Origin: Clostridiales bacterium
GTDB taxonomy: Bacteria; Bacillota; Clostridia; Peptostreptococcales; Acidaminobacteraceae
NCBI GenBank assembly: GCA_030446305.1
Contig: JASUSA010000018.1
Coordinates: forward strand, 1 to 50,246
Reading direction: 5' to 3'
DNA: 50,246 nucleotides
The notes beneath the pieces are model-generated. The model was not told the origin of the DNA and did not search any database. It was given only the letters and a program-made list of their open reading frames with translations. A program made the position numbers and the translations under genes. How positions within the stretch are numbered: position 1 is the first letter of the stretch; every line of letters starts with the position of its first letter. Below are positions 14,830-23,492 of this stretch, in pieces.

Positions 14830-15711
14830 TCAGCGGGCTCTGGATTTTCGCTTTGGAAACTGGAGTTCAATGATCAAAATTGCAGCAAAAATTAATGCAC
14901 AGCCAAAAATCATATGTGATGTCATCACTTCGTCAAGCATCAGAATCCCAAAAATAGCTGCAAAGATGGATTCAAGCGACAGCAGCATGGACGCATGTGA
15001 TGGCGGCGTATGACGCTGAGCAACCGTTTGAAGTGTAAAACACAGACAAGTTGAAAAAGCACCTAAATAGAACACTGCACGCCATGCCTGCCATGAGAGT
15101 TCCCGAGGCAGGGGTTCCATAAACAGTGCAGCAATCACAAAGAGCACAGAAGCAACGAGCATTTGTAAATAGGACAGCTTTAACGAGGACATCCCTTTGC
15201 CAAAAGCATCAATGGCAATAATGTGAAGGGCAAAAAACACGGCACAAATCAGTGTCAGCGTATCACCTGCATTCAAAGAGAGCGCCCCTTGATAACTGAC
15301 CAGGCCTATGCCAACAAAGGTTAATGCACTTCCTAAAAAAACTTTTTTCTTTGGCATTTTCCGGCTGATTCCCCAATGAATCAGTGGCACCATTATGACA
15401 TACGTCGCCGTTAAAAAGCCTTGTTTTGAAGCCGTCGTATACTGCAATCCAACCGTTTGAAAGGCAAATCCAAGAAAGAGAAAAAAACCGACAATGCCTC
15501 CCTTTAGCCATTCAGAACGTGTAATACTGCCAATTTTGCGATGAAAAAATATTGAAAAAATAATCGTAGCAATGATAAATCGAAGCGCTGCCAATACCAT
15601 TGGCGTCAATGCATTGAGACCATCCTTAACGGCAATAAAACCCCCGCCCCAAAGCGCCGCTACCAGCAACAGCGCTGCATCAGAAAAAAGTGTTAAGTGC
15701 TTTTCTTTCAT
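14830..15711 (-). CDS. EamA/DMT-superfamily transporter
   Basis: An inner-membrane exporter of the drug/metabolite transporter superfamily with about ten transmembrane helices formed by two EamA repeats (about residues 10-140 and 150-290). Typical signatures are AALWGGGFIAVKDGL in the first helix, and ASKQGFLTATYVIMVPL and SHASMLLSLESIFAAIFG in the helices that close each repeat. I place the start at the ATG at 15711, which has GAGGG five bases away; an in-frame start eleven codons earlier lacks a good site. The substrate is not predictable (amino acids or other metabolites). Confidence 0.88.
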   Translation of the reverse strand: MKEKHLTLFSDAALLLVAALWGGGFIAVKDGLNALTPMVLAALRFIIATIIFSIFFHRKIGSITRSEWLKGGIVGFFLFLGFAFQTVGLQYTTASKQGFLTATYVIMVPLIHWGISRKMPKKKVFLGSALTFVGIGLVSYQGALSLNAGDTLTLICAVFFALHIIAIDAFGKGMSSLKLSYLQMLVASVLFVIAALFMEPLPRELSWQAWRAVFYLGAFSTCLCFTLQTVAQRHTPPSHASMLLSLESIFAAIFGILMLDEVMTSHMIFGCALIFAAILIIELQFPKRKSRAR

Positions 15712-15917
15712 GTATCCCTCATTCTCTATATCGCGCATCGCCATACGCTGCTGCGACTGCGCCTAAAAGAAACCGGTTTCACAATATATCTCGCCTGTGA
15801 ATACCGGCTTTCTGCTACCTACTCTGTTACCGAATGCTGTTATCATCGGTTACTTCTATTTTACTGTTCTTCGTCAAAATAATCAATATGCCGAAGCCCT
15901 GCGTTTCCCCTCATGCA

Positions 15918-15967
15918 ATAAAAAAGCGTACACTGCGTCAATCGTTGGGGGAATGACGCCGTACGCT
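15918..15967 (-). terminator. intrinsic terminator of the hydrogenase operon
   Basis: On the minus strand AGCGTAC, CGTCA, loop, TGACG and GTACGCT form a long interrupted stem followed by TTTTTTATT. It ends the operon 20606-15995. Between this and the EamA start no further gene is visible. Confidence 0.85.
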
Positions 15968-15994
15968 CTATCCATTTGATTCTGCTCTGCGCGC

Positions 15995-17422
15995 TTAGAT
16001 CATTTCGATCTTTAAATTCTCAAAAACTTGAACCGCACTGCCGGATGTCTTCTCTTTAGCTTCACTTGCATAGCGGTCAAGTGCTTTTAAATCCTTTGGA
16101 CCATGATGCATGGTAACAGGTCCCTTGATACAGCCGCCTTTACAAGCCATGCCTTCGATGAAATCAGCTTTTAGCCTGCCAAATTTTAAAAGTTTCAACG
16201 CTTTGTCACAGGCTGCAATGCCATCACAGGCTTCCACGACAACATCTGAAATACCCTTTTCATTCAAGTGCCCAACGACTGCACCACTTACGCCGCCGCT
16301 CGCCGCAAATTTTCTGCCGTAATAAGAAGCATTGTCAAGCGGCGCGCCTTCCAATGTCTCAAGATCAATATCACGGGAATCAATAAGCGCAGCCAGTTCC
16401 TCAAATGTCAGGACAAAATCTGTATCGGTCGTTTTGTTTTTTTCCTTTTTCTTTGCAATGCACGGTCCGACGAAAACCACTTTAGCCATTGGGTCCGTCG
16501 CTTTAATCAGGCGTGCCGTGGCGATCATTGGTGATACAGTCTTTGAAACATGCGGCAACAATTCCGGATACTGCTGCTCAACATACATTACGAAACTAGG
16601 GCAGCAGGAACTGGTCATTGTCTTGCCGAGATTCTTCATCTCCAGTAATTCTTCCGCCTCATGAAGCGTTACAATATCTGCACCCAATGCAACCTCAACG
16701 ACATCCTTAAATCCCAAGCACTTCAGTCCTTGAACCACTTGGCCAAGGCTGGCATACTCAAACTGCGTTGACACAGCAGGCGCCAGCATTGCATAAACAT
16801 TGGTATGTTGATCATTTAGGCATCGAATAACTTCTGTAATCTCTGACTTGTCCTGTATCGCGCCAAATGGGCATTGATAGACACATGAACCGCAAGAAAT
16901 GCACTTGTCGTGATCAATCACCGCTTTTTTACGATGGTCAATCATAATGGCATCTGTTGGACAATCCCGCCTGCACGGTCTCATCACATCGGCAATTGCA
17001 TTATAGGGACAGCTTTCTTTGCACCTTCCGCACTCTACACATTTTTCCTGATCAATATGTGCTTTGCCATTTTCAATGCTAATGGCACCCACAGGGCAGC
17101 TGCCCTGGCAACGGTGCGCGAGACAGCCGCGGCACGCTTCCGTTACATAATAGCGATCTACCGGGCATTTATCACAAGCGGGTTCTATCACTTCAATAAC
17201 ATTCGGCACATAGGGATTCCCGCCGATTGCCAGCTTGACACGTTCGGCAGTCACGGCGCGCTCATGATATACACAGCATCTGAAACGCGCTTCAGGGCCG
17301 GGATTTACCAGTACGGGTATTTCAGAAAGCTTTGATTCAAGTGTGCCTTCAAACGCGTAACGCGCTACCATTTTTAATACTTCACTTTTTACCATTTGAA
17401 CTTGGTTTTCATATTTTCTCAT
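15995..17422 (-). CDS. monomeric [FeFe]-hydrogenase, group B-like
   Basis: A 475-residue iron-sulfur protein. An N-terminal cysteine-rich part (residues 83-185) holds several [4Fe-4S] motifs, including CVECGRCKESCP at 128-139 and CISCGSCVYQCP at 174-185. The H-cluster domain follows with all three signatures: L1 TSSCCPSF (Cys273, Cys274), L2 GPCIAKKKE (Cys321 plus Lys) and L3 GMACKGGC (Cys427, Cys431). The layout matches the monomeric group B [FeFe]-hydrogenases of anaerobes, whose physiological role is not well established. It is the last gene of the operon, 42 bases after the phosphatase gene, with AGAGGA before the ATG. The HydEFG maturases are not in the window. Confidence 0.85.
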   Translation of the reverse strand: MRKYENQVQMVKSEVLKMVARYAFEGTLESKLSEIPVLVNPGPEARFRCCVYHERAVTAERVKLAIGGNPYVPNVIEVIEPACDKCPVDRYYVTEACRGCLAHRCQGSCPVGAISIENGKAHIDQEKCVECGRCKESCPYNAIADVMRPCRRDCPTDAIMIDHRKKAVIDHDKCISCGSCVYQCPFGAIQDKSEITEVIRCLNDQHTNVYAMLAPAVSTQFEYASLGQVVQGLKCLGFKDVVEVALGADIVTLHEAEELLEMKNLGKTMTSSCCPSFVMYVEQQYPELLPHVSKTVSPMIATARLIKATDPMAKVVFVGPCIAKKKEKNKTTDTDFVLTFEELAALIDSRDIDLETLEGAPLDNASYYGRKFAASGGVSGAVVGHLNEKGISDVVVEACDGIAACDKALKLLKFGRLKADFIEGMACKGGCIKGPVTMHHGPKDLKALDRYASEAKEKTSGSAVQVFENLKIEMI

Positions 17423-17464
17423 GTTTTTCCTCTAAATATATGCACTTAAGGCCATCGCCTTTTA

Positions 17465-18649
17465 TTATGCCTCTCTTTGATTGCTAAAATCACCGTCTAT
17501 AAAGAGCATTCTTGCTTGTTTCCCCATTGTAGAAAGTTCTTCAATCAGTTCCTTGACAACATTGATTTTGATGCCTAAGTCCTTTGGAAAGTCGGGATTT
17601 TGATGTGCCGGGTTAATGGCATGACCTACCCAAAATTCAATATGGGTTGCGTCCTCGATAAAGAGCTTTAACAGTCTGGTCACACCGTCTTTTTTGCTGA
17701 GATCCGGCTCTTCACAGGTTCGATTGATCATTTTCAATTTACTCAGTAACATTTTTAACGTCAAAACGCCCTCTGTAACGAGGTCTACACCCTTTATAAA
17801 GCCAATTGGCGGAATATTCGGATCACAGTATTCCAGCGTCGTTTCAACTGTCGTATGAAGTTCTCTTGCGACAATGTTGGCGGCGGTGCCACCGCAAACG
17901 ACATGTTTGCCCATGCTGCACATAAATCGGTCGACGATCGCTTTGTCTTCCCTCGGTGCAATAGGCGGTCCCGCAAGGACATTGACATACTGCGGTTCTC
18001 TAATCATCACGGTCACGGCCGTCGTATCGTCCCCCGGTGACTGGTCATACAGCTTATTGCAGGTATCAATCAGTCTTCGGTTGAGATATTCCGACGAATG
18101 GTGCAGCTGTTCTTCCAAATATGCTGCTACGTGGGACCACTCCCAACCGTGGTTTAAAAGGACGCCGACACCGGCGTGAATGACGCCGTCACTGCAAAGC
18201 ACCAGCGTATCGCCCACTTCAAGCTTCATCTGTGATCGCTTAAGTTTTTTCCCCGATAAGATAATCTCTGTTTTTTCAAGTGCAACCAATTGCTGCTTGC
18301 GCATAAAGAAAATTGGGGGATTGTCAAATTCGATCATTCGACAGTTAAGCTTGCTGTCAATTTCAATAATACTAAAAGTGGCATAGCCGATTTTTCTGAC
18401 GGAACAAACCGGCAATGTATTGATAATCGTATCAATGGTATCATCGAGTTCTGCCCCGCTTCGCAGCATCGTCATTACGATCTTGGTCGTCAGTGTGGCC
18501 AGTATATTCGCTTTGACACCACTGCCCAAACCGTCTGCAAGGACAATAATCGTCCTGTCTTCTGTCTTTAAAATCTCAACTTTGTCACCGCATAATTCCT
18601 CGCCGTGTTTGTTGAGCGAATGATGGGCGACATCAATGAAATGGCGCAT
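17465..18649 (-). CDS. SpoIIE-type (PP2C) protein phosphatase with extra C-terminal domain
   Basis: Residues 1-215 form a SpoIIE/PP2C-like serine/threonine phosphatase, with metal-binding Asp22, Asp39 (LADGLGSG), CSDGV near 153 and GDDTT near 204. Residues 220-394 form a second conserved-looking domain (CGGTAANIVAR, PPIGFIKGVDLVTEGVL) that I cannot assign. Phosphatases of this type are a known companion of sensory [FeFe]-hydrogenases in Clostridia and probably pass the hydrogen signal to a phosphoprotein target. The ATG overlaps the stop codon of the sensory hydrogenase gene by one base, which implies translational coupling. Confidence 0.85.
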   Translation of the reverse strand: MRHFIDVAHHSLNKHGEELCGDKVEILKTEDRTIIVLADGLGSGVKANILATLTTKIVMTMLRSGAELDDTIDTIINTLPVCSVRKIGYATFSIIEIDSKLNCRMIEFDNPPIFFMRKQQLVALEKTEIILSGKKLKRSQMKLEVGDTLVLCSDGVIHAGVGVLLNHGWEWSHVAAYLEEQLHHSSEYLNRRLIDTCNKLYDQSPGDDTTAVTVMIREPQYVNVLAGPPIAPREDKAIVDRFMCSMGKHVVCGGTAANIVARELHTTVETTLEYCDPNIPPIGFIKGVDLVTEGVLTLKMLLSKLKMINRTCEEPDLSKKDGVTRLLKLFIEDATHIEFWVGHAINPAHQNPDFPKDLGIKINVVKELIEELSTMGKQARMLFIDGDFSNQREA

Positions 18650-20361
18650 TACTCGCCTCCGTTAATTAATACCAGCTGCTTAAGCTTGTTGAGACCGACT
18701 TTTGTTTCAGCAGTGGTCTCGCCGAGCAGGCTGGCAATTTCCTGAGCGACGCGCATCTGCTTTTCGATGACGGCCTGACAGGTGATCATCGTTTCGCGTT
18801 TGACGCGTTCAAGCTCTTCTTTGCTGTGTTCTGCATCTGTAATATCTGTAAATATGCCCACGAGGATGTTGCCTTCTTGAATGCTGACGACATTTGAAAA
18901 AAAGGTACGCTCTACCTCTGGGACATAGACTTTTTTACTCATTCGGTAATGATGGTTTTCCGAAATCTCATCAAAGATCGGATCGTCAATGAAGGCCGCT
19001 ATCGGCCAATACGTTAATTTGATTTTTGAAGCATTGAATATTTCGTTAAATGCGGGATTGACTTCCTGAATGCGCCTTTCGCTGTCCAATATGCAAATCG
19101 CATTTGGGCTGTTGTCAAAAATAATGGCTTGCAGGCTTTCTGCCTTATGCCTCAAACGGTCTAAGCACATGTCAATGCTCGAATGACCTTTTACGATGGC
19201 AACGGCTTTTTCATAACAGGAAGCGTAACCGCATGCGCCGCAATTGAGCTGATCTTTCTCCGTGTATTTGCCCATTTCCAAAAGCACTTCGGCAATTTGA
19301 TGCTCATTTACAGCCAAATTGGGGACATCCTTTGCTTTGAAAGTTCTGTTAAAGCATTGGCTGTCTGTTGTTACCGGCAAATATGCAGCTGTTTCTGGAC
19401 TATGCACAACATAATGCTCCAGTCTGTCTCGCCGTTTGTAGACATTGCCGGATTCTGTCGGCATATCAGGTCCATTGATACAACTGTTGGCGCAAATATT
19501 GAGTTCCGCACAGTAACCCTTTAGTTCGCCTTTTGAAAGGGAATCTAAAAAACTGCGGCAGTTTTCAATGCCATCCACATGCATGTATTGATACTGTGGA
19601 TTAATTCGCGTTTTTAAATCCTTTTTCCACAAGCTGCCGCCGAGTGGGTAGGATTTTCCTCGACGCGTCGTTGGCGTGTCAAAGGGGATCGGCTCACAGG
19701 CATCCAGCGTTATATGTGTTTCAGAGAACCAGTGTTCAAGTTCTTTGAAGGTAATAACGGCATCAATGCTGTTCTCAATTTCTAAAGCTTCAGCTTTTTT
19801 TGCAAGACATGGTCCAATAAACACGACGACAATATCATCGCCATAACGCGTTTTTAAATCATAGCCATGTGCAAGCATTGGTGAAACAACCGGAATCACA
19901 TAAGGCAGTACTTCTGGATAATACCGCTGAATGAGATCATTGCTCGACGGGCAGCAACTGGTAATAATGTTGTCAAGTTTGCTTTCATTTATACGCGCCT
20001 CATAAAGTTCCGAAATGATTTCGGCCCCTCTTGCTGTTTCTTCAACTTTAAAGAAGCCAAGTGTTCTAAGGGCACTCGCCATCTGACCCGTTTCGTACAT
20101 CGTAAAAGCGCCGGCAAATGATGGTGCAATAGATGCAACAACGCGTTTTCCTGCCAAAATGGCATTTTTGACATATTGAAGATCGAGCTTGATTGTCAAT
20201 GCACCATGTGGGCACTGTAATTGGCAAAGACCACATTTGATGCACAGATCGTCAATAATATGCCGACGATTTTTTGTAAAGGCGATGGCCTTTGTCGGAC
20301 AAACTCTCAAACATTTAAAACATTCATCACATTTTTCCACGTCGAATTCAATGAATTTCAT
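18649..20361 (-). CDS. hydS: PAS-domain sensory [FeFe]-hydrogenase
   Basis: A 570-residue cytosolic sensor. Two [4Fe-4S] motifs (CDECFKCLRVCP at 11-22, CIKCGLCQLQCP at 40-51) are followed by the H-cluster domain with L1 TSCCPSS (Cys136, Cys137), L2 GPCLAKK (Cys185) and L3 ICANSC (Cys290, Cys294). Residues 370-400 hold an extra Fe-S motif (CGACGYASC plus Cys399), and a PAS domain spans about 410-520 with a helical end. This matches the putative hydrogen-sensing hydrogenases (HydS, group C). Output probably runs through the phosphatase encoded next. It starts five bases after the ferredoxin-like gene. Confidence 0.87.
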   Translation of the reverse strand: MKFIEFDVEKCDECFKCLRVCPTKAIAFTKNRRHIIDDLCIKCGLCQLQCPHGALTIKLDLQYVKNAILAGKRVVASIAPSFAGAFTMYETGQMASALRTLGFFKVEETARGAEIISELYEARINESKLDNIITSCCPSSNDLIQRYYPEVLPYVIPVVSPMLAHGYDLKTRYGDDIVVVFIGPCLAKKAEALEIENSIDAVITFKELEHWFSETHITLDACEPIPFDTPTTRRGKSYPLGGSLWKKDLKTRINPQYQYMHVDGIENCRSFLDSLSKGELKGYCAELNICANSCINGPDMPTESGNVYKRRDRLEHYVVHSPETAAYLPVTTDSQCFNRTFKAKDVPNLAVNEHQIAEVLLEMGKYTEKDQLNCGACGYASCYEKAVAIVKGHSSIDMCLDRLRHKAESLQAIIFDNSPNAICILDSERRIQEVNPAFNEIFNASKIKLTYWPIAAFIDDPIFDEISENHHYRMSKKVYVPEVERTFFSNVVSIQEGNILVGIFTDITDAEHSKEELERVKRETMITCQAVIEKQMRVAQEIASLLGETTAETKVGLNKLKQLVLINGGE

Positions 20362-20366
20362 AAAGA

Positions 20367-20606
20367 TTACCCCTTCATGCGTTGGTTTATGATTCCTTCA
20401 ATTGTTTCAGGTGTCGCCGAAATAATATCCTCCTCATCGATTTGCACAGAGACGGCCTCTGCGCATTTCCCTAAGCAGAAGGATGACTTTAAGTTGATTT
20501 GATCCTCCAAACCGTGTTTGGTGATATACGCTTGAAGCGTCTTGATCACATCATAAGAGCCTTTAAGATGACAGGCACTTCCGATACACACTTTGATTTC
20601 CATCAT
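20367..20606 (-). CDS. NuoE-like [2Fe-2S] thioredoxin-fold ferredoxin
   Basis: A 79-residue protein with the cysteine pattern of the NuoE/HydC family: Cys7 and Cys12 in CIGSACHLKG, Cys44 and Cys48 in FCLGKCAEA. It would bind one [2Fe-2S] cluster and pass electrons to or from the hydrogenases encoded downstream. It lacks the N-terminal helical part of full NuoE. Two adjacent ATG codons follow the AGAGGAG site; either may be used. It is the first gene of the hydrogenase operon, behind a Rex-like box. Confidence 0.85.
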   Translation of the reverse strand: MMEIKVCIGSACHLKGSYDVIKTLQAYITKHGLEDQINLKSSFCLGKCAEAVSVQIDEEDIISATPETIEGIINQRMKG

Positions 20607-20632
20607 GAAATCTCCTCTGTTGTATTGTATAC

Positions 20633-20667
20633 ATTATACATTGATTACATCGTTAATATTATCACAA
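20633..20667 (-). promoter_or_regulatory. hydrogenase operon promoter with Rex-like box
   Basis: On the minus strand a perfect TATAAT (20638-20633) lies 27 bases before the first ATG. TTGTGATAATATTAACGA (20667-20650) covers the -35 region and matches the Rex consensus TTGTTAAN4TTAACAA in 11 of 14 fixed positions. Rex responds to the NADH/NAD ratio and commonly represses hydrogenase and fermentation genes in Clostridia. The regulator gene is not in the window. Confidence 0.6.
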
Positions 20668-20710
20668 TATTAATCGTTTGTAAATTCATTTTCAAATCAA
20701 ATCCATTATT

Positions 20711-20736
20711 AAAATATTACATTTTGGTAATATTTT
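20711..20736. promoter_or_regulatory. inverted repeat 1 upstream of the hydrogenase operon
   Basis: AAAATATTAC, six bases, GTAATATTTT: a perfect ten-base inverted repeat. It shares the core ATATTAC-N6-GTAATAT with a second site 96 bases away. It lies about 105-130 bases upstream of the operon start codon. Confidence 0.6.
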
Positions 20737-20806
20737 AACCCTCTATATGTCATGCTTTAGCGACAATCCACCCCAAAAACACAAGAGGATTTGCCAATCG
20801 CTTCAT

Positions 20807-20832
20807 CATATATTACGCTTTTGTAATATATG
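20807..20832. promoter_or_regulatory. inverted repeat 2 upstream of the hydrogenase operon
   Basis: CATATATTAC, six bases, GTAATATATG, again a perfect ten-base inverted repeat with the same core as the site at 20711. Neither arm pair is followed by a clean T run, so a pair of protein sites is more likely than terminators. The gap 20607-20938 holds these two sites and the Rex-like promoter; no gene is visible in it. Confidence 0.6.
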
Positions 20833-20938
20833 CATTTAAGATTCAAACCGGATTTTCAAACGAACACAAAAGCGATTGAGTTGTTCGTTAATATTTTAAC
20901 ATGTTTGTGCAAAAAAAAGAATACATTTTGCATCCTTT

Positions 20939-22048
20939 TTAAATATTTTCCTGACTCTCCAACATCATTCTGTTCTTCGATTCACTTTTCGCTTTATACA
21001 GCATAGAATCCGCTCTGTTTAGAACATCATCGATTTCATCATACGGATAGAAACGGCTCATGCCGCCGCTCACTGTCACTGTGAAGTCTTTAAAATCAGT
21101 AATTGCCTGTATTTCTTGCCGCAGACACTCTATTATGAGTTTGCTTTCCGCATGTGAAATATCATTGAGAATAATCACAAATTCATCGCCACCATAACGT
21201 CCGACATAGCCGTTTTGCGCAACGATTTCACGCATAATGCCACTAACTTTTTTTAAAACTTGATCGCCGGTTACATGCCCAAACGCATCATTGATTGTCT
21301 TAAAATTATCAATATCAATAATGGCAATATGGACTTGATATGTCATTAAATCTAAATGATTTTTTATTTCTTCTAGTTTCTGAAAAACATATCTTCGGTT
21401 ATAAACGCCCGTTAATTCGTCCGTAACCGTTATATCTGTTAAAATTCGGTTTTTTTCTTCCATTAGGCTACTGTATTCCTGAAGCTGCTGCTCTTCCTTG
21501 CGATGCGCATTGGAAAACAGCACAAGGATTGCAATTGTCGTTATCATCGCGACTGGCACTTGGAACAGTGAATCAATCCTAAAGACAATATCCTCTGCAT
21601 TTGTCTGCGAAATCGTTTCCACATATTCATAATAAAGCAAACCAATGACAATGGCTAGTTCGGAAGCAATAAAGAACAGACGGCTTTTGCCTTCCAGCAC
21701 CAAGCAGATCAATACGGTAATTAGAAACAGATACGACATGGTGGAATATGAATTTCCACGCGTTAACAGCCAGCCATTGGGTAAAAACAAATAGACGATT
21801 TCAAAAAAAATCACATTGCGTACACGATTTGCACTGCCGCCCCTAATTTGATAAGCCAATGCGAGCGCTGTTGATATGAAAAAAATAAACCACTTGTAAT
21901 TAGCGTCAAATCGGAAACCGATAGCATTGTTGATAATAACGTTAATCACCGATATTACCATCCCAAAGACCAATAAGATCGCAAAGAGTTTATCTTCCAG
22001 ATTAAACAGCTTCATCTGCCGTTTGATATATTCAAAAAATCTTTTCAA
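20939..22048 (-). CDS. membrane diguanylate cyclase (GGDEF)
   Basis: A membrane protein with six hydrophobic helices in its first ~190 residues and a cytosolic GGDEF domain at the end. The active site GRYGGDEFVIIL is intact, so it should make cyclic-di-GMP from two GTP. No RxxD inhibitory site precedes the motif, so product inhibition at that site is not expected. I prefer a TTG start at 22048, which has AAAGGTGG five bases away; an in-frame GTG at 22087 would add 13 residues but lacks a good ribosome site. The membrane part resembles no sensor I recognise by name. Confidence 0.87.
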   Translation of the reverse strand: MKRFFEYIKRQMKLFNLEDKLFAILLVFGMVISVINVIINNAIGFRFDANYKWFIFFISTALALAYQIRGGSANRVRNVIFFEIVYLFLPNGWLLTRGNSYSTMSYLFLITVLICLVLEGKSRLFFIASELAIVIGLLYYEYVETISQTNAEDIVFRIDSLFQVPVAMITTIAILVLFSNAHRKEEQQLQEYSSLMEEKNRILTDITVTDELTGVYNRRYVFQKLEEIKNHLDLMTYQVHIAIIDIDNFKTINDAFGHVTGDQVLKKVSGIMREIVAQNGYVGRYGGDEFVIILNDISHAESKLIIECLRQEIQAITDFKDFTVTVSGGMSRFYPYDEIDDVLNRADSMLYKAKSESKNRMMLESQENI

Positions 22049-22240
22049 TTGTTCCACCTTTATTAAACAGGACTTTTGTATGACCACTATATAGTAGTAT
22101 TCTACACATTTAAAGACTATAATACCAGCCTCAGAATAAATTTTTACATTAATATGGAAAATCCATTTGCATTTCCATCATCATGGGGCGCTTTCCCCCA
22201 TTGTCCTTGTAAGATTTATTTTAAATATCCAACTCAGGTG

Positions 22241-22268
22241 TTGCATTTTTTTTTGAAAAGCATAAAAT
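22241..22268 (+). promoter_or_regulatory. promoter of the antiporter-PII operon
   Basis: TTGCAT (22241-22246), 16 bases, TAAAAT (22263-22268), with the ATG about 39 bases further. The short leader leaves no room for a riboswitch. A G/C hairpin (ATGGGG/CCCCAT, 22183-22201) lies upstream of the promoter. Confidence 0.6.
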
Positions 22269-22306
22269 GGAATGTATGATTTTATCGTGTTAAAGGAGTG
22301 TTTTTC

Positions 22307-23479
22307 ATGAATCCGTTCATACGTATCGGTATCGCAATTATTTTTGGGGTCTTGTGCGGCAAAGCCATGAACAAGCTCAAGGTTCCCTCTGTGGCAGGCT
22401 ATATCATCGCCGGCCTCGTTTTAGGCGTTTCAGGATTTGATCTTTTAAATGCTGATGCCATCAGTCAATTTTCCTCAATCAGTGATTTCGCACTGTGTAT
22501 CATCGCTTTTAATATCGGTAGTGAACTTGAACTCTCTATTGTAAAAAAGCTCGGCAAATCGATTTTCATTATTGCACTTTGTGAGGCCATGGGCGCCTTC
22601 ATCTTTGTAACACTGATTTCTTATGCCCTTACACAAAAGCCCGAAGTTGCACTGATTTTAGGATCTGTCTCCGCTGCAACAGCGCCTGCTGCCACTGTTA
22701 TGGTTTTAAGAGAATACGGTGCTAAGGGGCCGCTTGCCAGCACATTGATGGGCGTTGTTGCCGTAGATGATGCAATATGTCTTATCATCTATGCGATGGC
22801 TGCATCTGTTGCCAAAGTCTTTGTCAACCATGATGTCATCACCCTCAACAAAGTACTGTTTTTACCACTGGAGGAAATCGTCGTTTCCATCCTCGTCGGC
22901 AGTTTAATGGGTGCCGCATTGACATATCTGCTCAGGTTATCCAAAAAAGATATGGAGATGCTGCCGTTCATCATTGGTGCATTGCTTTTAATGGATGGTA
23001 TGGCAACCACTTTCCAATTGTCGCCTCTGCTCTCCGCTATGTCGCTCGGTATTGTCGTCGCCAATCTTTCTTCGAAAAAGCACAAGGCCTTTTCGCTGAT
23101 TGAAAATTTTTCGCCGCCAATCATCGCCGCATTTTTTATTCTGGCAGGGGCACGCTTAAACATTTTTTACATTCCGCAAATCGGGCTGCTGGGCATTGCC
23201 TATTTCCTCTTCAGAATTATCGGGAAAGTCTCCGGCGCTTCTCTTGGTGCAACAATTTCCAAAGCGCCAAAAGTTGTTAAGCAATACATTGGCTTCGGCC
23301 TACTCTCCCAAGTGGGTGTCGCCGTCGGTCTCGCCATTACCGTCGGTCGCGAATTCCCCGGAACAGACTTGGGCACGCTGGTTGTTACCATACTGCTTGC
23401 CACGACAATTGCGACAGAAATTATTGGCCCAATGATGACGAAATATGCCATTACAAAGGCCCATGAAACAAATATTTAG
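22307..23479 (+). CDS. CPA2-type cation:proton antiporter
   Basis: A 390-residue inner-membrane protein with about eleven to thirteen helices of the Na+/H+ exchanger fold, close to the KefB/YjbQ-like CPA2 group but lacking the cytosolic TrkA-N domain. Conserved features include VPSVAGYIIAGLVLG near the start, SVSAATAPAATVMVL, and VVAVDDAICLI with the paired Asp residues thought to bind the cation and proton. The start at 22307 has AAAGGAG eight bases away. It is followed after 13 bases by a PII-like gene that probably regulates it. Na+ or K+ specificity is not readable. Confidence 0.88.
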   Translation: MNPFIRIGIAIIFGVLCGKAMNKLKVPSVAGYIIAGLVLGVSGFDLLNADAISQFSSISDFALCIIAFNIGSELELSIVKKLGKSIFIIALCEAMGAFIFVTLISYALTQKPEVALILGSVSAATAPAATVMVLREYGAKGPLASTLMGVVAVDDAICLIIYAMAASVAKVFVNHDVITLNKVLFLPLEEIVVSILVGSLMGAALTYLLRLSKKDMEMLPFIIGALLLMDGMATTFQLSPLLSAMSLGIVVANLSSKKHKAFSLIENFSPPIIAAFFILAGARLNIFYIPQIGLLGIAYFLFRIIGKVSGASLGATISKAPKVVKQYIGFGLLSQVGVAVGLAITVGREFPGTDLGTLVVTILLATTIATEIIGPMMTKYAITKAHETNI

Positions 23480-23492
23480 GATGGAGGTTCCC

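Noticed and set aside
22183..22201. G/C hairpin ATGGGG/CCCCAT upstream of the antiporter, considered as a riboswitch or CsoR site
   Set aside because: It lies upstream of the promoter, has a different sequence from the C5/G5 palindromes and is too short for a riboswitch.
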